Below, piece by piece: positions 52,894 through 61,073 of a DNA stretch of 64,000 nt. Each line of letters opens with the position of its first letter. Position 1 is the first letter of the stretch. The notes beneath the pieces are model-generated. The model did not search any database, was not told the origin of the DNA, and was given only the letters and a program-made list of their open reading frames with translations. Position numbers and translations under genes: made by a program. Source of the stretch: RH-AL1 sp965198715 (GTDB lineage: Bacteria > Pseudomonadota > Alphaproteobacteria > Rhizobiales > Beijerinckiaceae); NCBI GenBank assembly GCA_965198715.1, contig CBDAPV010000001.1:1674001-1738000 (forward strand), in the 5' to 3' direction.

Positions 52894-53382
52894 TCAGCTT
52901 CTTGACCAGGCCGACGTGATAGCGACAAGTCCCGCCCGTGGAGCGATCCGATAGACGGACCTGAGACGCGCAATCTCTTCATTTTACTATGCTTTGTTCC
53001 ACTTTCTCACGACAGCGGCTGCAGACACTCTGATTGGTGCCGTACATCAAGCAAGTGGCCCATACCGGCTTTCTACCGTTTTGTCGACCGTAGAGCATTA
53101 AGAGCTCTCTGCGGCGATCTCCAGAAGAAACAACTATCGGCGAAATACGCCTCGTACATTTCGCAAGGTGCGTTTGGAGCCGACTTCGTGCGCTTCGCGA
53201 GCACGGTCGGTGAGCTGCAGCAGTTACGGCATCAAGCGGATTACGATCCAGATCCGAGATTTACTGCAGCTCAGGTCAAGATCGTCGTGCGCTCGGCGCG
53301 AACGGCGATCGACCTTTTTCGCAAAGCCTCGGAGCTCGAGAAGAAGGCCTTCCTGACCCTCCTCGTCTGCCCGCCGCGATAG
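52874..53382 (+). pseudogene. HEPN-like protein gene, disrupted by a stop and a frameshift
   Basis: The ATG at 52874 gives MAALNPDQLLDQADVIATS, then TAG at 52949 where homologous logic wants Gln. It continues TDLRRAISSFYYALFHFLTT, a typical HEPN-type helix. At 53098 a TAA appears because one T is missing (GAGCATTAAGAG); adding it restores LRALCGDLQKKQLSAKYASY and then FVRFASTVGELQQLRHQADY, ending ELEKKAFLTLLVCPPR. So a protein of about 168 residues has one nonsense and one single-base deletion. HEPN proteins are often ribonuclease toxins paired with small partners. Confidence 0.7.
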
Positions 53383-53388
53383 CCGGTC

Positions 53389-54393
53389 TCAACCCCACAG
53401 CTCGGGCGAAGCGGGATACGCTGTCGAGCCCTCGTACACCAACCCGCCCGGACGGTCCTGCGCCAGCAGTAGCGGGCCGTCGAGGTCGACGAAGCGGGCG
53501 TGGCCAGCGAGCAGCATCGCCGGGGCCATGGCCAGCGAGGTGCCGACCATGCAGCCAATCATCACCGCGAAGTCCGCCGCCGCCGCGCTCTCGATCATGG
53601 CCAGGGCCTCGGTCAGGCCGCCGGTCTTGTCCAGCTTGATGTTGACGGCGTCGTAGCGGCCGCGCAGAGCGGCGAGGTCGTGGCGGTCGTGCACGCTCTC
53701 GTCGGCACAGATCGGCACGAGGTGCGCGACCTCGGCCAGGGCGGCGTCGGCGCCGACCGGCAGCGGCTGCTCGATCAACGCCACGCCGTGCTGGTCGCAG
53801 CATGCAATCATCGCGGCGAGGTCGGCCTCGGCCCAGCTCTCGTTGGCGTCGACGATCAGCGTGGCCTCGGGTGCGGCGCTCCGCACCGCAGCGATCCGCG
53901 CGGGGTCGCCTTTCCCGCCGAGCTTCACCTTGAGCAGCGGCCGCGCCGCGGCGCGTGCGGCCGCTGCGCCCATGATCTCCGGCGTGCCGACCGAGATCGT
54001 GTAGGCGGTGACCGCCGGCGCGGGCGGCGCGAGCCCGGCGCGGCGCCAGGCCGGCACGCCGGTGCGCTTGGCCTCGAAGTCCCACAACGCGCAGTCGAGC
54101 GCGTTGCGCGCGGCGCCGGCGGGAAGCAGGTCCTGCAGCAGGCCGCGATCAAAGTCGCGCTCGAGCGTTGCCCGCACGCCCTCGATGGCGGCGGTCACGC
54201 TCTCCACGCTCTCGCCGTAGCGGGCGTAGGGCACGCACTCGCCGCGGCCGGTCGCGGCACCGTCGGTGATCGTCGCGACCACGACGCGCGCCTCCGTCTT
54301 GGCGCCACGCGCGATGACGAAGCTCCCGGCGATTGGGAAAGTCTCGATGGCGCACGAGAGGCGAAGGGCAGGGTGGAGCGACGCGCGAGTCAT
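53389..54393 (-). CDS. Dipeptide (L-Ala-D/L-Glu) epimerase, enolase superfamily
   Basis: A 334-residue enolase-superfamily enzyme expected to epimerise dipeptides from murein recycling. Catalytic lysines are in LLKVKLGGKGDP (KxK) and VNIKLDKTGGLTEAL; metal ligands are Asp in LIVDANESWAEADL, Glu in ALIEQPLPVGAD and Asp in PICADESVHDRHDL. Start MTRASLHPALRLSCAIETFP at 54393; the frame open to 54432 is not needed. Exact substrate preference cannot be read from sequence. Confidence 0.9.
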   Translation of the reverse strand: MTRASLHPALRLSCAIETFPIAGSFVIARGAKTEARVVVATITDGAATGRGECVPYARYGESVESVTAAIEGVRATLERDFDRGLLQDLLPAGAARNALDCALWDFEAKRTGVPAWRRAGLAPPAPAVTAYTISVGTPEIMGAAAARAAARPLLKVKLGGKGDPARIAAVRSAAPEATLIVDANESWAEADLAAMIACCDQHGVALIEQPLPVGADAALAEVAHLVPICADESVHDRHDLAALRGRYDAVNIKLDKTGGLTEALAMIESAAAADFAVMIGCMVGTSLAMAPAMLLAGHARFVDLDGPLLLAQDRPGGLVYEGSTAYPASPELWG

Positions 54394-54438
54394 CGCGGCA
54401 GGATAGCGCAATCCGCGAATCCGTACAGCCAAGCTCGG

Positions 54439-54660
54439 CTACTTGGCCTCGTACTCGTCGGGGCGAAGGTCGACCACATCGTCGCCGGCCGGCTCCACCG
54501 CGGGGTCGCCCGCCTGCGCCTCGGCCAGCGCCGCGCGGGCCATGCGCAGCATGTTGGAGGCGTACTGGCGCTGCGTCGGGTTCGCCGCCTTGGCCAGCTT
54601 GGCCTCGTATTTCGCCACCGCCCGATCCAGGCCGTGGTGCGACTTGGCCTTGCCTGCCAT
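54439..54660 (-). CDS. Small charged protein of unknown function, coupled to uvrD
   Basis: A 73-residue soluble protein with a helix AVAKYEAKLAKAANPTQRQY and RMARAALAEAQAG, then an acidic tail. Its ATG overlaps the uvrD stop (TGATG), so it is translationally coupled to uvrD. No family is recognised; position suggests expression with the helicase. Confidence 0.65.
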   Translation of the reverse strand: MAGKAKSHHGLDRAVAKYEAKLAKAANPTQRQYASNMLRMARAALAEAQAGDPAVEPAGDDVVDLRPDEYEAK

Positions 54661-57065
54661 CACGATGTCGCCTGCAGAAAGCTCTCGAGCACCATCTTGC
54701 GGCCCGCCTTGTCAAAATCGACGGTCAGCTTATTGCCGTCCACCGCCGCCACCAAGCCCGGCCCGAACTTCTGATGGAACACGCGCTGGCCTTTGCTCAT
54801 GCCAGAGGTGACGCTCGACTTGGCGACCAGCTCGCCCTCTATCTGCAGCGGGCCGCGGCGCGCCGAGGCTTCGGCGAAGCGCCCGGCACCGGAGAACCCG
54901 CCGCCGCCCGAGCGCGCCGGCTCGGCGCGCTTCTGGGCGCGCTGCCAGCCCGGACTGGCGTAGGGCGAGGCGAACTGGTCCATGTTGGAGAAGCGTGATT
55001 GCGCGTAGCCGCCGTAGGCGTTGCCGTTGGCGGCCTCGATCACCTCGACGTGCGCCTCGGGCAGCTCGTCGAGGAAGCGCGAAGGAATCGTGGTCTGCCA
55101 AAGGCCGTGGATGCGACGGTTGGTGGCGAAGTAGATTTTGGCGCGACGCTTGGCGCGCGTGACGCCGACGTAGGCGAGGCGGCGCTCCTCCTCCAGCCCG
55201 GCGCGGCCGGACTCGTCGAGCGAGCGCTGGTGCGGGAACAGGCCTTCCTCCCAGCCCGGCAGGAACACTGTCTCGAACTCCAGCCCCTTGGCGGCGTGCA
55301 GCGTCATGACGCTGACCTTCTCGCCGCCGGCCGCGTCGGAAGCGTCCATGACCAGGCTGATGTGTTCGAGAAAGGCGCCGAGGTCGGGGAACTCCTCCAT
55401 CGAGCGCACCAGCTCCTTGAGGTTTTCCAGCCGCACCGCCGCCTCGGCGGTGCGATCCTTCTGCCACATTTGGGTGTACCCGCTCTCATCGAGGATCTGC
55501 TCGGCCAGCTCGGAATGCGGCTTGGAGTCGATCAGCGAGGCCCAGCGCATAAAATCCTCGGTGAGCGCGTGCAGCACTTGGCGCTGCCTGGGCTTCAGCT
55601 CCTCGGTCTCGCTCAGCATGCGCGCCGAAGCCATCAGCGGGATGCGCTGGCTGCGGGCGTGGTCGTGCAGCAGCTGGATGGTGGCGTCGCCGAGCCCGCG
55701 CTTTGGCGTGTTGACGATGCGCTCGAAAGCGAGGTCGTCGGCCGGCTGGGCGACGCAGCGCAGGTAGGCCAGCGCGTCGCGGATCTCCATGCGCTCGTAG
55801 AAGCGCGGGCCGCCGATGACGCGATAGGGCAGGCCGAGCGTGATGAAACGCTCCTCGAACTCGCGCATCTGGAACGAGGCGCGGCAGAGGATGGCGATCT
55901 CCTCCAGCGAGTGGCCCTTGTGCTGCAGCTGCTCGATCTCCTCGCCGATCGTGCGCGCTTCCTCCTCGCTGTCCCAGATGCCGGTCACGGTCGGCCTGGT
56001 GCCATCCTCGCCGTCGGTGAACAGCGTCTTGCCGAGCCGGTCCTCGTTCCTGGCGATGAGCCCGGCGGCGGTGGCGAGGATGTGCCCGGTGGAGCGATAG
56101 TTGCGCTCGAGCCGGATCACCGTGGCGCCCGGGAAATCCTTCTCGAAGCGCAGGATGTTGTCGACCTCGGCGCCGCGCCAGCCGTAGATCGACTGGTCGT
56201 CGTCGCCGACGCAGCAGACGTTGTGGCGGGCCTCCTTGGTGCGCGGCTGCGCCAGCAGCCGCAGCCACATGTACTGGACGGTGTTGGTGTCTTGGTACTC
56301 GTCGACCAGCATGAACTTGAAGCGGCTCTGGTACTGCTCGAGCACGTCCGGGTTCTCACGGAACAACCGGACGCATTCGAGCAGCAGGTCGCCAAAATCG
56401 GTGGCATTCAGGATCTTCAGACGGTCCTGATAGTGCTCGTAGCACTCGCGGCCGCGGCCGTTGGCAAAGGCCATGGCCTCGCCCGGCGGCACGTCCTTAG
56501 GCGCCAGGCCGCGGTTCTTCCAAGAGTCGATCTGATGCGCCAGTGCGCGCGCGGGCCAGCGCTTGTCGTCGATGTTCTGCGCCTGGATCACCTGCTTCAG
56601 CAGGCGGATCTGGTCGTCGGTGTCGAGGATCGTGAAACCGGACTTGAGTCCGACCAGCTCGGCATGGCGGCGCAGGATCTTGGTCGAGATTGCGTGGAAG
56701 GTGCCGAGCCAGGGCATGCCCTCGGCCACAGGGCCGGCGAGCAGCGCCACGCGTTCCTTCATCTCGCGCGCCGCCTTGTTGGTGAAAGTGACGGCGAGGA
56801 TCTCGTGGGTGCGGGCACGGCCGGCGGCGATGATGTGGGCGATGCGCGTCGTCAACACGCGCGTCTTGCCGGTGCCGGCGCCGGCCAGCACCAGCACGGG
56901 CCCGTCGAGCGCCTCGACGGCCTGGCGCTGCTCGGGATTGAGCCCGTCGAGGTAGCGCACGATACCATGCTTGACGCGAGCGCGATCGGCGATGCCGCCC
57001 GGCGTGGGGCCGACGGGCTCGTCGCCCACCCCGCCGGGAAGAGGCGCGGGGCTAGGCCGGGCCAT
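54660..57065 (-). CDS. uvrD: ATP-dependent DNA helicase UvrD/PcrA
   Basis: Superfamily 1A 3'-5' helicase of nucleotide excision and mismatch repair. It has 801 residues. Motifs: Q-motif GLNPEQRQAVEALDGPVLV, Walker A LAGAGTGKTRVLTTR, motif Ia VTFTNKAAREMKERV, motif II FMLVDEYQDTNTVQYMW, motif III GDDDQSIYGWRGAEVDN, motif IV RLERNYRST, motif V TLHAAKGLEFETVFLPGWEE and motif VI RRLAYVGVTRAKRRAKI. The end VFHQKFGPGLVAAVDGNKLT is the usual C-terminal small domain of PcrA-like helicases. It is upstream of and coupled to a small gene. Confidence 0.97.
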   Translation of the reverse strand: MARPSPAPLPGGVGDEPVGPTPGGIADRARVKHGIVRYLDGLNPEQRQAVEALDGPVLVLAGAGTGKTRVLTTRIAHIIAAGRARTHEILAVTFTNKAAREMKERVALLAGPVAEGMPWLGTFHAISTKILRRHAELVGLKSGFTILDTDDQIRLLKQVIQAQNIDDKRWPARALAHQIDSWKNRGLAPKDVPPGEAMAFANGRGRECYEHYQDRLKILNATDFGDLLLECVRLFRENPDVLEQYQSRFKFMLVDEYQDTNTVQYMWLRLLAQPRTKEARHNVCCVGDDDQSIYGWRGAEVDNILRFEKDFPGATVIRLERNYRSTGHILATAAGLIARNEDRLGKTLFTDGEDGTRPTVTGIWDSEEEARTIGEEIEQLQHKGHSLEEIAILCRASFQMREFEERFITLGLPYRVIGGPRFYERMEIRDALAYLRCVAQPADDLAFERIVNTPKRGLGDATIQLLHDHARSQRIPLMASARMLSETEELKPRQRQVLHALTEDFMRWASLIDSKPHSELAEQILDESGYTQMWQKDRTAEAAVRLENLKELVRSMEEFPDLGAFLEHISLVMDASDAAGGEKVSVMTLHAAKGLEFETVFLPGWEEGLFPHQRSLDESGRAGLEEERRLAYVGVTRAKRRAKIYFATNRRIHGLWQTTIPSRFLDELPEAHVEVIEAANGNAYGGYAQSRFSNMDQFASPYASPGWQRAQKRAEPARSGGGGFSGAGRFAEASARRGPLQIEGELVAKSSVTSGMSKGQRVFHQKFGPGLVAAVDGNKLTVDFDKAGRKMVLESFLQATS

Positions 57066-57125
57066 GGCCGCTCGGGAACAAAGTGCGAATCATGGGGTGC
57101 AATGTGGGGCCGGACGACTCCAATG

Positions 57126-57413
57126 TCATCCCGGCGCGGCGTCGCTCGCGGCTACCACGTCGGGCTTGACGTCGACCTTGCGATCGAGCCCGGCGGCGGC
57201 GCGCAACGCGCGGTTGACCCGCTCCTGCCATCCAGTGCCGCCTTCCTGGAAATAGGCGAGGACGTCCTGATCTATCCTGAGCGACACCAGCTCGCGGGCG
57301 CCGGGAATGACGGGCGGCTTGGGCGCCGGCGCGGCCTTCGGCGTCGGCTTGCTGAAGACCGCCTCGGCCGCGGCTCGTGCGCTCGGGCGCTTGGGCGATC
57401 TGTCGTTGTTCAT
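57126..57413 (-). CDS. BrnA-like antitoxin, no partner toxin
   Basis: A 95-residue protein whose end resembles BrnA, a ribbon-helix-helix DNA-binding antitoxin: VSLRIDQDVLAYFQEGGTGW and QERVNRALRAAAG. The N-terminal half is Pro/Ala/Lys-rich. BrnA normally follows a brnT toxin gene of about 90 codons, but upstream is an RMF-like gene and downstream is uvrD. It may be an orphan regulator. Confidence 0.75.
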   Translation of the reverse strand: MNNDRSPKRPSARAAAEAVFSKPTPKAAPAPKPPVIPGARELVSLRIDQDVLAYFQEGGTGWQERVNRALRAAAGLDRKVDVKPDVVAASDAAPG

Positions 57414-57428
57414 GGGGCGAGGTCCGTC

Positions 57429-57650
57429 TCAGTCGTCGGTTTCGTCGCTGTCGGGCGAGCTCGCTTCGGGGCGCGCCGCGGCGAAGTCGCGCCGCTCGGC
57501 GGCGTCGCGGGTGCCGAAGCTCAGGCCGAGCACGTAGTTGCGATGGTCGGCCGAGCCAGCCGCGAACGGGTTCGGGGCTTCCGCGCCCGCGCTCTCGAGC
57601 CCCGCCTTGCGGCCGCGGTCGAAGGCGGTGAGCTGCGTCTTGCCGTTCAT
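57429..57650 (-). CDS. Ribosome modulation factor-like small protein (tentative)
   Basis: A 73-residue protein with AFDRGRKAGLESAGAEAPNP and FAAGSADHRNYVLGLSFG, a pattern like RMF-family proteins (basic Gly-rich helix, Asn-Pro/Cys-Pro-Tyr turn, second helix) that inactivate ribosomes in stationary phase. The tail is acidic. It is one of three tightly packed minus-strand small genes, 15 bp before the BrnA-like gene. Confidence 0.55.
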   Translation of the reverse strand: MNGKTQLTAFDRGRKAGLESAGAEAPNPFAAGSADHRNYVLGLSFGTRDAAERRDFAAARPEASSPDSDETDD

Positions 57651-57651
57651 G

Positions 57652-57897
57652 TCAGCTGCGGCCGGTCATGCCGAACTCGGGCCGCAGCTCGGCCTCGATC
57701 GCGCGCAGGGCGATCTTGCAGGCGTATCGATCGCCGTTGCCGGGGTCGAAATGGTAGATCGTCCAATCGGACGCCAGCTCGCCGCCGACGGGATCGAGCA
57801 TGACGCTGCGCGCGTCCTTGCAGGCGGGCTTGGCGCGCAGCAGCTCCATGATCTTCTCGTTGAGCAGCTTCTCGGTTATCACCGTACGGACGGTCAA
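57652..57897 (-). CDS. Small protein of unknown function
   Basis: An 81-residue soluble protein starting at TTG 57897, chosen because AGGAG lies 6 bp upstream. Sequence: MTVRTVITEKLLNEKIMELL, KPACKDARSVMLDPVGG, SDWTIYHFDPGNGDRYACKI and ALRAIEAELRPEFGM. Two cysteines are present. No family name is known to me, but the composition is that of a real conserved protein. It is 1 bp upstream of the RMF-like gene. Confidence 0.65.
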   Translation of the reverse strand: MTVRTVITEKLLNEKIMELLRAKPACKDARSVMLDPVGGELASDWTIYHFDPGNGDRYACKIALRAIEAELRPEFGMTGRS

Positions 57898-58248
57898 GCG
57901 GCGCTCCTGTGGACTACGATGCCGTCCGGGAAGATGCCTTCTTAGCGCAGTGGCGACACAAAGGACACTGTTGCTCTTCTTGGCCGGCTCGGCAACGACC
58001 GGCCTCGACCCCAGAACCGCCGAGCTGTTGACCTCTTACGACGCCACGAGTAAACGACAAGGCGTGAACACGTTGTTCCACAGCGCTGTCCGCATCTTCG
58101 CTCCGCTTCGACTAATGAAGCCGGGGTTGTGCGCTCATATCTTATGAATGTCTTCGACGTAAGGCTTTCGACACCGATGACCGATACAGCTCTGTCGAGA
58201 TCCCTCGTGCGGGGCTTTTCTTCGTCTTGAGCACGCGCGACGTCTCCT
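57898..58248 (+). promoter_or_regulatory. Intergenic region before the tRNA-like cluster, with a possible promoter
   Basis: No gene is seen in these 351 bp. TTGACC at 58028 and TAAACG at 58051 are 17 bp apart and could form a plus-strand promoter about 190 bp before the first tRNA-like gene. CCCTCGTGCGGGG followed by CTTTTCTT at 58202-58222 resembles a weak hairpin with a T-rich tail. Confidence 0.35.
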
Positions 58249-58322
58249 GTCCCGGTACTCCAATCGGTAGAGAGATCGCGTCGAGAGCGCGAATAGTGTC
58301 GGTTCGACTCCGATCCAGGACA
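58249..58322 (+). tRNA. tRNA-like gene 1, anticodon GAG (Leu), short variable loop
   Basis: Acceptor GTCCCGG/CCAGGAC has one C-A mismatch, discriminator A, no encoded CCA (CTA follows). D-arm CTC-(11 nt with GGTAGA)-GAG. Anticodon stem TCGCG/CGCGA with loop TCGAGAG, anticodon GAG, but base 33 is C where U is expected. Variable loop 5 nt. T-arm GTCGG-TTCGACT-CCGAT. This is the most degenerate of the three, and function is uncertain. Confidence 0.6.
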
Positions 58323-58339
58323 CTATCGTCGACGAAGCT

Positions 58340-58416
58340 GCGCTACTAGCCCAACTGGTAGAGGCGTCTTCCTCAGGAGGAGAAGGTTCCCGATTCGAAT
58401 TCGAGGTAGCGCACCA
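58340..58416 (+). tRNA. tRNA-like gene 2, anticodon CAG (Leu), short variable loop
   Basis: Acceptor GCGCTAC/GTAGCGC pairs perfectly, with discriminator A and encoded CCA. D-arm GCC-CAACTGGTAGA-GGC has the 3-bp stem and 11-nt loop of leucine tRNAs. Anticodon arm TCTTC-CTCAGGA-GGAGA has U33 and anticodon CAG. The variable loop is only 5 nt (AGGTT), whereas bacterial tRNA-Leu has a long arm. T-arm CCCGA-TTCGAAT-TCGAG has one mismatch. Confidence 0.75.
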
Positions 58417-58424
58417 ATGCTTCA

Positions 58425-58501
58425 GCTCCGCTAGTCCAGCAGGTAGAGACATCGGACTTAAAATCCGAACAGGCCGAGTTCGAATCTGTGGCGGAGCACC
58501 A
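58425..58501 (+). tRNA. tRNA-like gene 3, anticodon TAA (Leu), short variable loop
   Basis: Acceptor GCTCCGC/GCGGAGC is perfect, with discriminator A and encoded CCA. D-arm GTC-CAGCAGGTAGA-GAC is leucine-like. Anticodon arm TCGGA-CTTAAAA-TCCGA is perfect, with anticodon TAA and A37/A38 as in normal tRNA-Leu(UAA). Variable loop is 5 nt (ACAGG). The T-stem CCGAG/CTGTG has two mismatches around a good TTCGAAT loop. It lies 8 bp after gene 2. Confidence 0.75.
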
Positions 58502-58647
58502 GCCTGTTCCATCTAGGCTATCGCGATCGAATTGACCTTCGACGTGGTCGTACGCCCGCTTTCATCGTAGAGCATGAGGATGTCGCGCAGATCGTCGCGC
58601 GGCGCTTCGCAATCGGGCGCGCGGAACGCGCGCGGCAAGGACTTCAC

Positions 58648-58854
58648 GTGACCCACATGTTCTCCCTCGGGCAGGCCGTGCGCCTCACCTCGGTCGATCT
58701 CACCAACAGGGTCAGCCCGAGCGGCACCTACGAGATCACGCGGCTCATGCCGGAAGACCAGGCTGGCGTCCTGTCCTACAGGCTCAAGTCGGAGACCGGC
58801 GAGCGGGTCGCGCGCGAGAGCGAACTCGTTGCGGCGGACGCGGCGGCGGAGTAG
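58648..58854 (+). CDS. Small conserved protein of unknown function
   Basis: A 68-residue soluble protein starting at GTG 58648 after AAGGA (an ATG lies at 58657). Sequence MTHMFSLGQAVRLTSVDLTN, SGTYEITRLMPEDQAGVLSY and RLKSETGERVARESELVAA resembles a small family of alphaproteobacterial proteins with an SH3-like beta pattern. No function is known. It is the first gene after the tRNA-like cluster. Confidence 0.65.
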   Translation: MTHMFSLGQAVRLTSVDLTNRVSPSGTYEITRLMPEDQAGVLSYRLKSETGERVARESELVAADAAAE

Positions 58855-59093
58855 GCGCGCGGCGGAGCGGGCATGGCTTCAAGGGTATCCGGCGCGTGCC
58901 CGCGATCCGGCAGTCGAATCCTTGCGCACCTTCGCCACCTCCCGCGTTCCTGCGCTTCCGCCTCGGGCGCTCCCGCGACCACCGCGTGCACCGCTGCCGC
59001 ATTATACTTTTGTCTTAAGACGTTGTCCTCACCCCGCTTGATTGCCGACAGGGTCTTGCTCCCCACTAAGACCTGAAGCAGCGGCGCAAGACC

Positions 59094-59613
59094 ATGCGCA
59101 AGCATCGCCTGCCACACGTCGTCGCCGAGATCGAAGGCCAGACCGAGCTCGGCGTGGCCGGCTACGCCTAAGTGGTGCCATTCCGCAAGCGGCCGGCCTA
59201 TCGCTTCAGCATACAGCACTCGAGCTACGTGCATCCCGAGCGGCTCGGCAGCGGCGTCGGACGCGCCCTGCTGCCGGCGCTGATCGAGCGCTCCGCCGAG
59301 GCGGGCTACCGCCAGCTGATAGGCTACATCGATGCGGCCAATACGGTTTCGCTGAAGCTGCACGAGGCCTGCGGCTTCACGGCCGTTGGCCGCTTGCCCG
59401 CGGTCGCCTGCAAGTTCGATCATTGGGCCGATACGATCATGGTGCAGCGCTCCCTCGGGCAGGGCTGCGAAACGGTGCCCGATCCGTGGGGCCTGCAAGT
59501 TCGATCATTGGGCCGATACGATCATGGTGCAGCGCTCCCTCGGGCAGGGCTGCGAAACGGTGCCCGATCGGTGGGGTCGGCGCGGGCCGGTCGCTGCGCC
59601 GCCTCCGAGCTGA
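59094..59613 (+). pseudogene. GNAT (phosphinothricin acetyltransferase-like) gene, broken
   Basis: From the ATG at 59094 the frame reads MRKHRLPHVVAEIEGQTELG and GVAGYA, then TAA, then VVPFRKRPAYRFSIQHSSYV and HPERLGSGVGRALLPALIER, the acetyl-CoA motif of PAT-like GNATs, followed by NTVSLKLHEACGFTAVGRL. The TAA probably replaced a Tyr codon (GYAY is usual). Near the end an 85-bp tandem duplication shifts the frame; the second copy returns the original tail to a stop at 59613. The first quarter of the gene is not recognisable. Confidence 0.75.
59406..59575 (+). repeat. 85-bp direct tandem duplication
   Basis: Two adjacent 85-bp copies (59406-59490 and 59491-59575) begin GCCTGCAAGTTCGATCATTG and differ at about one base near their ends (GATCCG versus GATCGG). 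Because 85 is not divisible by three, the second copy is read in a different frame from the first. Confidence 0.9.
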
Positions 59614-59743
59614 GCCCCTCGCCGTTCACCCTTCCTCAACGCTGGATCGCATTTGCGACGACGCAGTGCGCGAGGCTCCGTCGCGTGAGGCTTTTTTTTT
59701 ACGTTCGGCCGCAATCATGACACTAATCGAAATGGGTGGTGTC

Positions 59744-60880
59744 ATGAAGTATAATTATTTGTCATTGATGAAGATCGCCGCGGCCCTACTGACGAGCGTC
59801 GTCGCCGCCGCGCCAGTCGCCTCGCGCGCACAGTCGGTATCGACACATACCACGATGCAGCGGCAGACGATGACCGATCAGTATGTCGTCACACGTTCGG
59901 GCCAGTACGATTACGCGCCGGACGTGATCGCCTTCGGCGGAAACTACCACGTCTACTGGTGCGGCAGCGTCAGCGGCAGCCCCGGCGACCACATCCTGCA
60001 TGCGCAGTCCTCGAGTATCGCCGGCCCTTACCACGCCTCGTTCCTGCCTTTAGCTGGCACCTACGACATCGCGCTGGCGCCGACCGGCAGCGGCAGCTTC
60101 GATGGGCAGCACACCTGCGATCCCTCGGTCGTCAAGGCGCCGGGCTCCGCGCTCTTCACCATGTATTACGGCGGCGCCGCGATGAAGGCGAACGGCGCCG
60201 CCACGGCCATCGGCGTCGCGCAAAGCCTCGACGGCGTCCACTTTTTCCGCGCCAACAACGGCCAGCCCATCGTGAAGCCGGCCAACACCAGTGCCGCGCC
60301 GGCGAACGCCTACGGCGCCGGGCAGCCGGCGGTCTTTATGCTCGGCGGCATGTACTATCTCTCCTTCACCGACACCACGGGCGCCGGAGCCAACCCGTAC
60401 AACGGCGCCGGCCAGTTCCTCCTCCGCTCGACTTCCCCGACCTTCGACCAGAACACGCAGGAACTGAGCGGCCCGGGCACCTGGATGGCGAGCCAGGTGC
60501 TGTCGGGCAGCGTCGTCACCGCGGCGCGCTTCTCCTATCTCCAGGCCAACAGCATCGACGTCGCCGTCGATCCCATGACCAACAAGCTGCTGATCGCCTC
60601 CGATCAGGACGCCACATCGACCTGGGTCTACACCATGGATCCGTCCTTCACCTCACTCGCGCAGCCGCAATACGTGGCCATGGCGGGCACCTGGCGCGAT
60701 GGCCCGTCGATCGCCAAGAACGCGGATCGCACCATGCTGGCGCGTCCGGCGTGCAACAGCGCCACCCTCTCGGTCTTCAAGGGTGACAGCACCAATAGCA
60801 ATTACGGCTCGGTGCTGACCTGGGACATCGCCATGGCGCAGGGCACGGTCGCCTTCGACGCGACGATGTGCGCGCACTGA
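59744..60880 (+). CDS. Secreted five-bladed beta-propeller protein, glycosidase-like
   Basis: A 378-residue exported protein. The ATG at 59744 starts the signal peptide MKYNYLSLMKIAAALLTSVV, ending near SRAQS. The mature part has repeated beta-propeller features of GH43/GH32/GH117-like enzymes: YDYAPDVIAFGGNYHVYWCG, GQHTCDPSVVKAPGSALFTM, AYGAGQPAVFMLGGMYYLSF. Acidic residues at the start of blades fit such a fold, but the catalytic set is not certain. The 5' end (ATAATTATTTGTCATT) is AT-rich unlike the body. The frame open back to 59042 belongs to the broken GNAT gene. Substrate unknown. Confidence 0.7.
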   Translation: MKYNYLSLMKIAAALLTSVVAAAPVASRAQSVSTHTTMQRQTMTDQYVVTRSGQYDYAPDVIAFGGNYHVYWCGSVSGSPGDHILHAQSSSIAGPYHASFLPLAGTYDIALAPTGSGSFDGQHTCDPSVVKAPGSALFTMYYGGAAMKANGAATAIGVAQSLDGVHFFRANNGQPIVKPANTSAAPANAYGAGQPAVFMLGGMYYLSFTDTTGAGANPYNGAGQFLLRSTSPTFDQNTQELSGPGTWMASQVLSGSVVTAARFSYLQANSIDVAVDPMTNKLLIASDQDATSTWVYTMDPSFTSLAQPQYVAMAGTWRDGPSIAKNADRTMLARPACNSATLSVFKGDSTNSNYGSVLTWDIAMAQGTVAFDATMCAH

Positions 60881-61073
60881 GGCCTCGCCGCAAAGCCTGT
60901 CGGTTTGTCGTCGGCTGGTCGGCGACAGCAATGAAGCAATACCCACTCAGTTCGCGGAACTCGGCAGGATCGTGCAGATGTCTGCTGAGTTCCGGAAGCT
61001 CTTTGATCCAGGGTCGGCCGGCTATTTTTTAGGACGACATGAGCGATCGTGCTAGCCGGCGCTCAGGCCATGA

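Noticed and set aside
52801..53100. Stop-codon readthrough or recoding in the HEPN-like pair
   Set aside because: Two TAGs could suggest recoding, but the second gene also has a frameshift with TAA and no recoding signals are visible. Decay is simpler.
59042..60880. A 612-residue frame joining the GNAT remnant to the beta-propeller protein
   Set aside because: The signal peptide at 59744 marks the real start. The upstream part is out-of-frame reading of the broken GNAT gene and its duplication.
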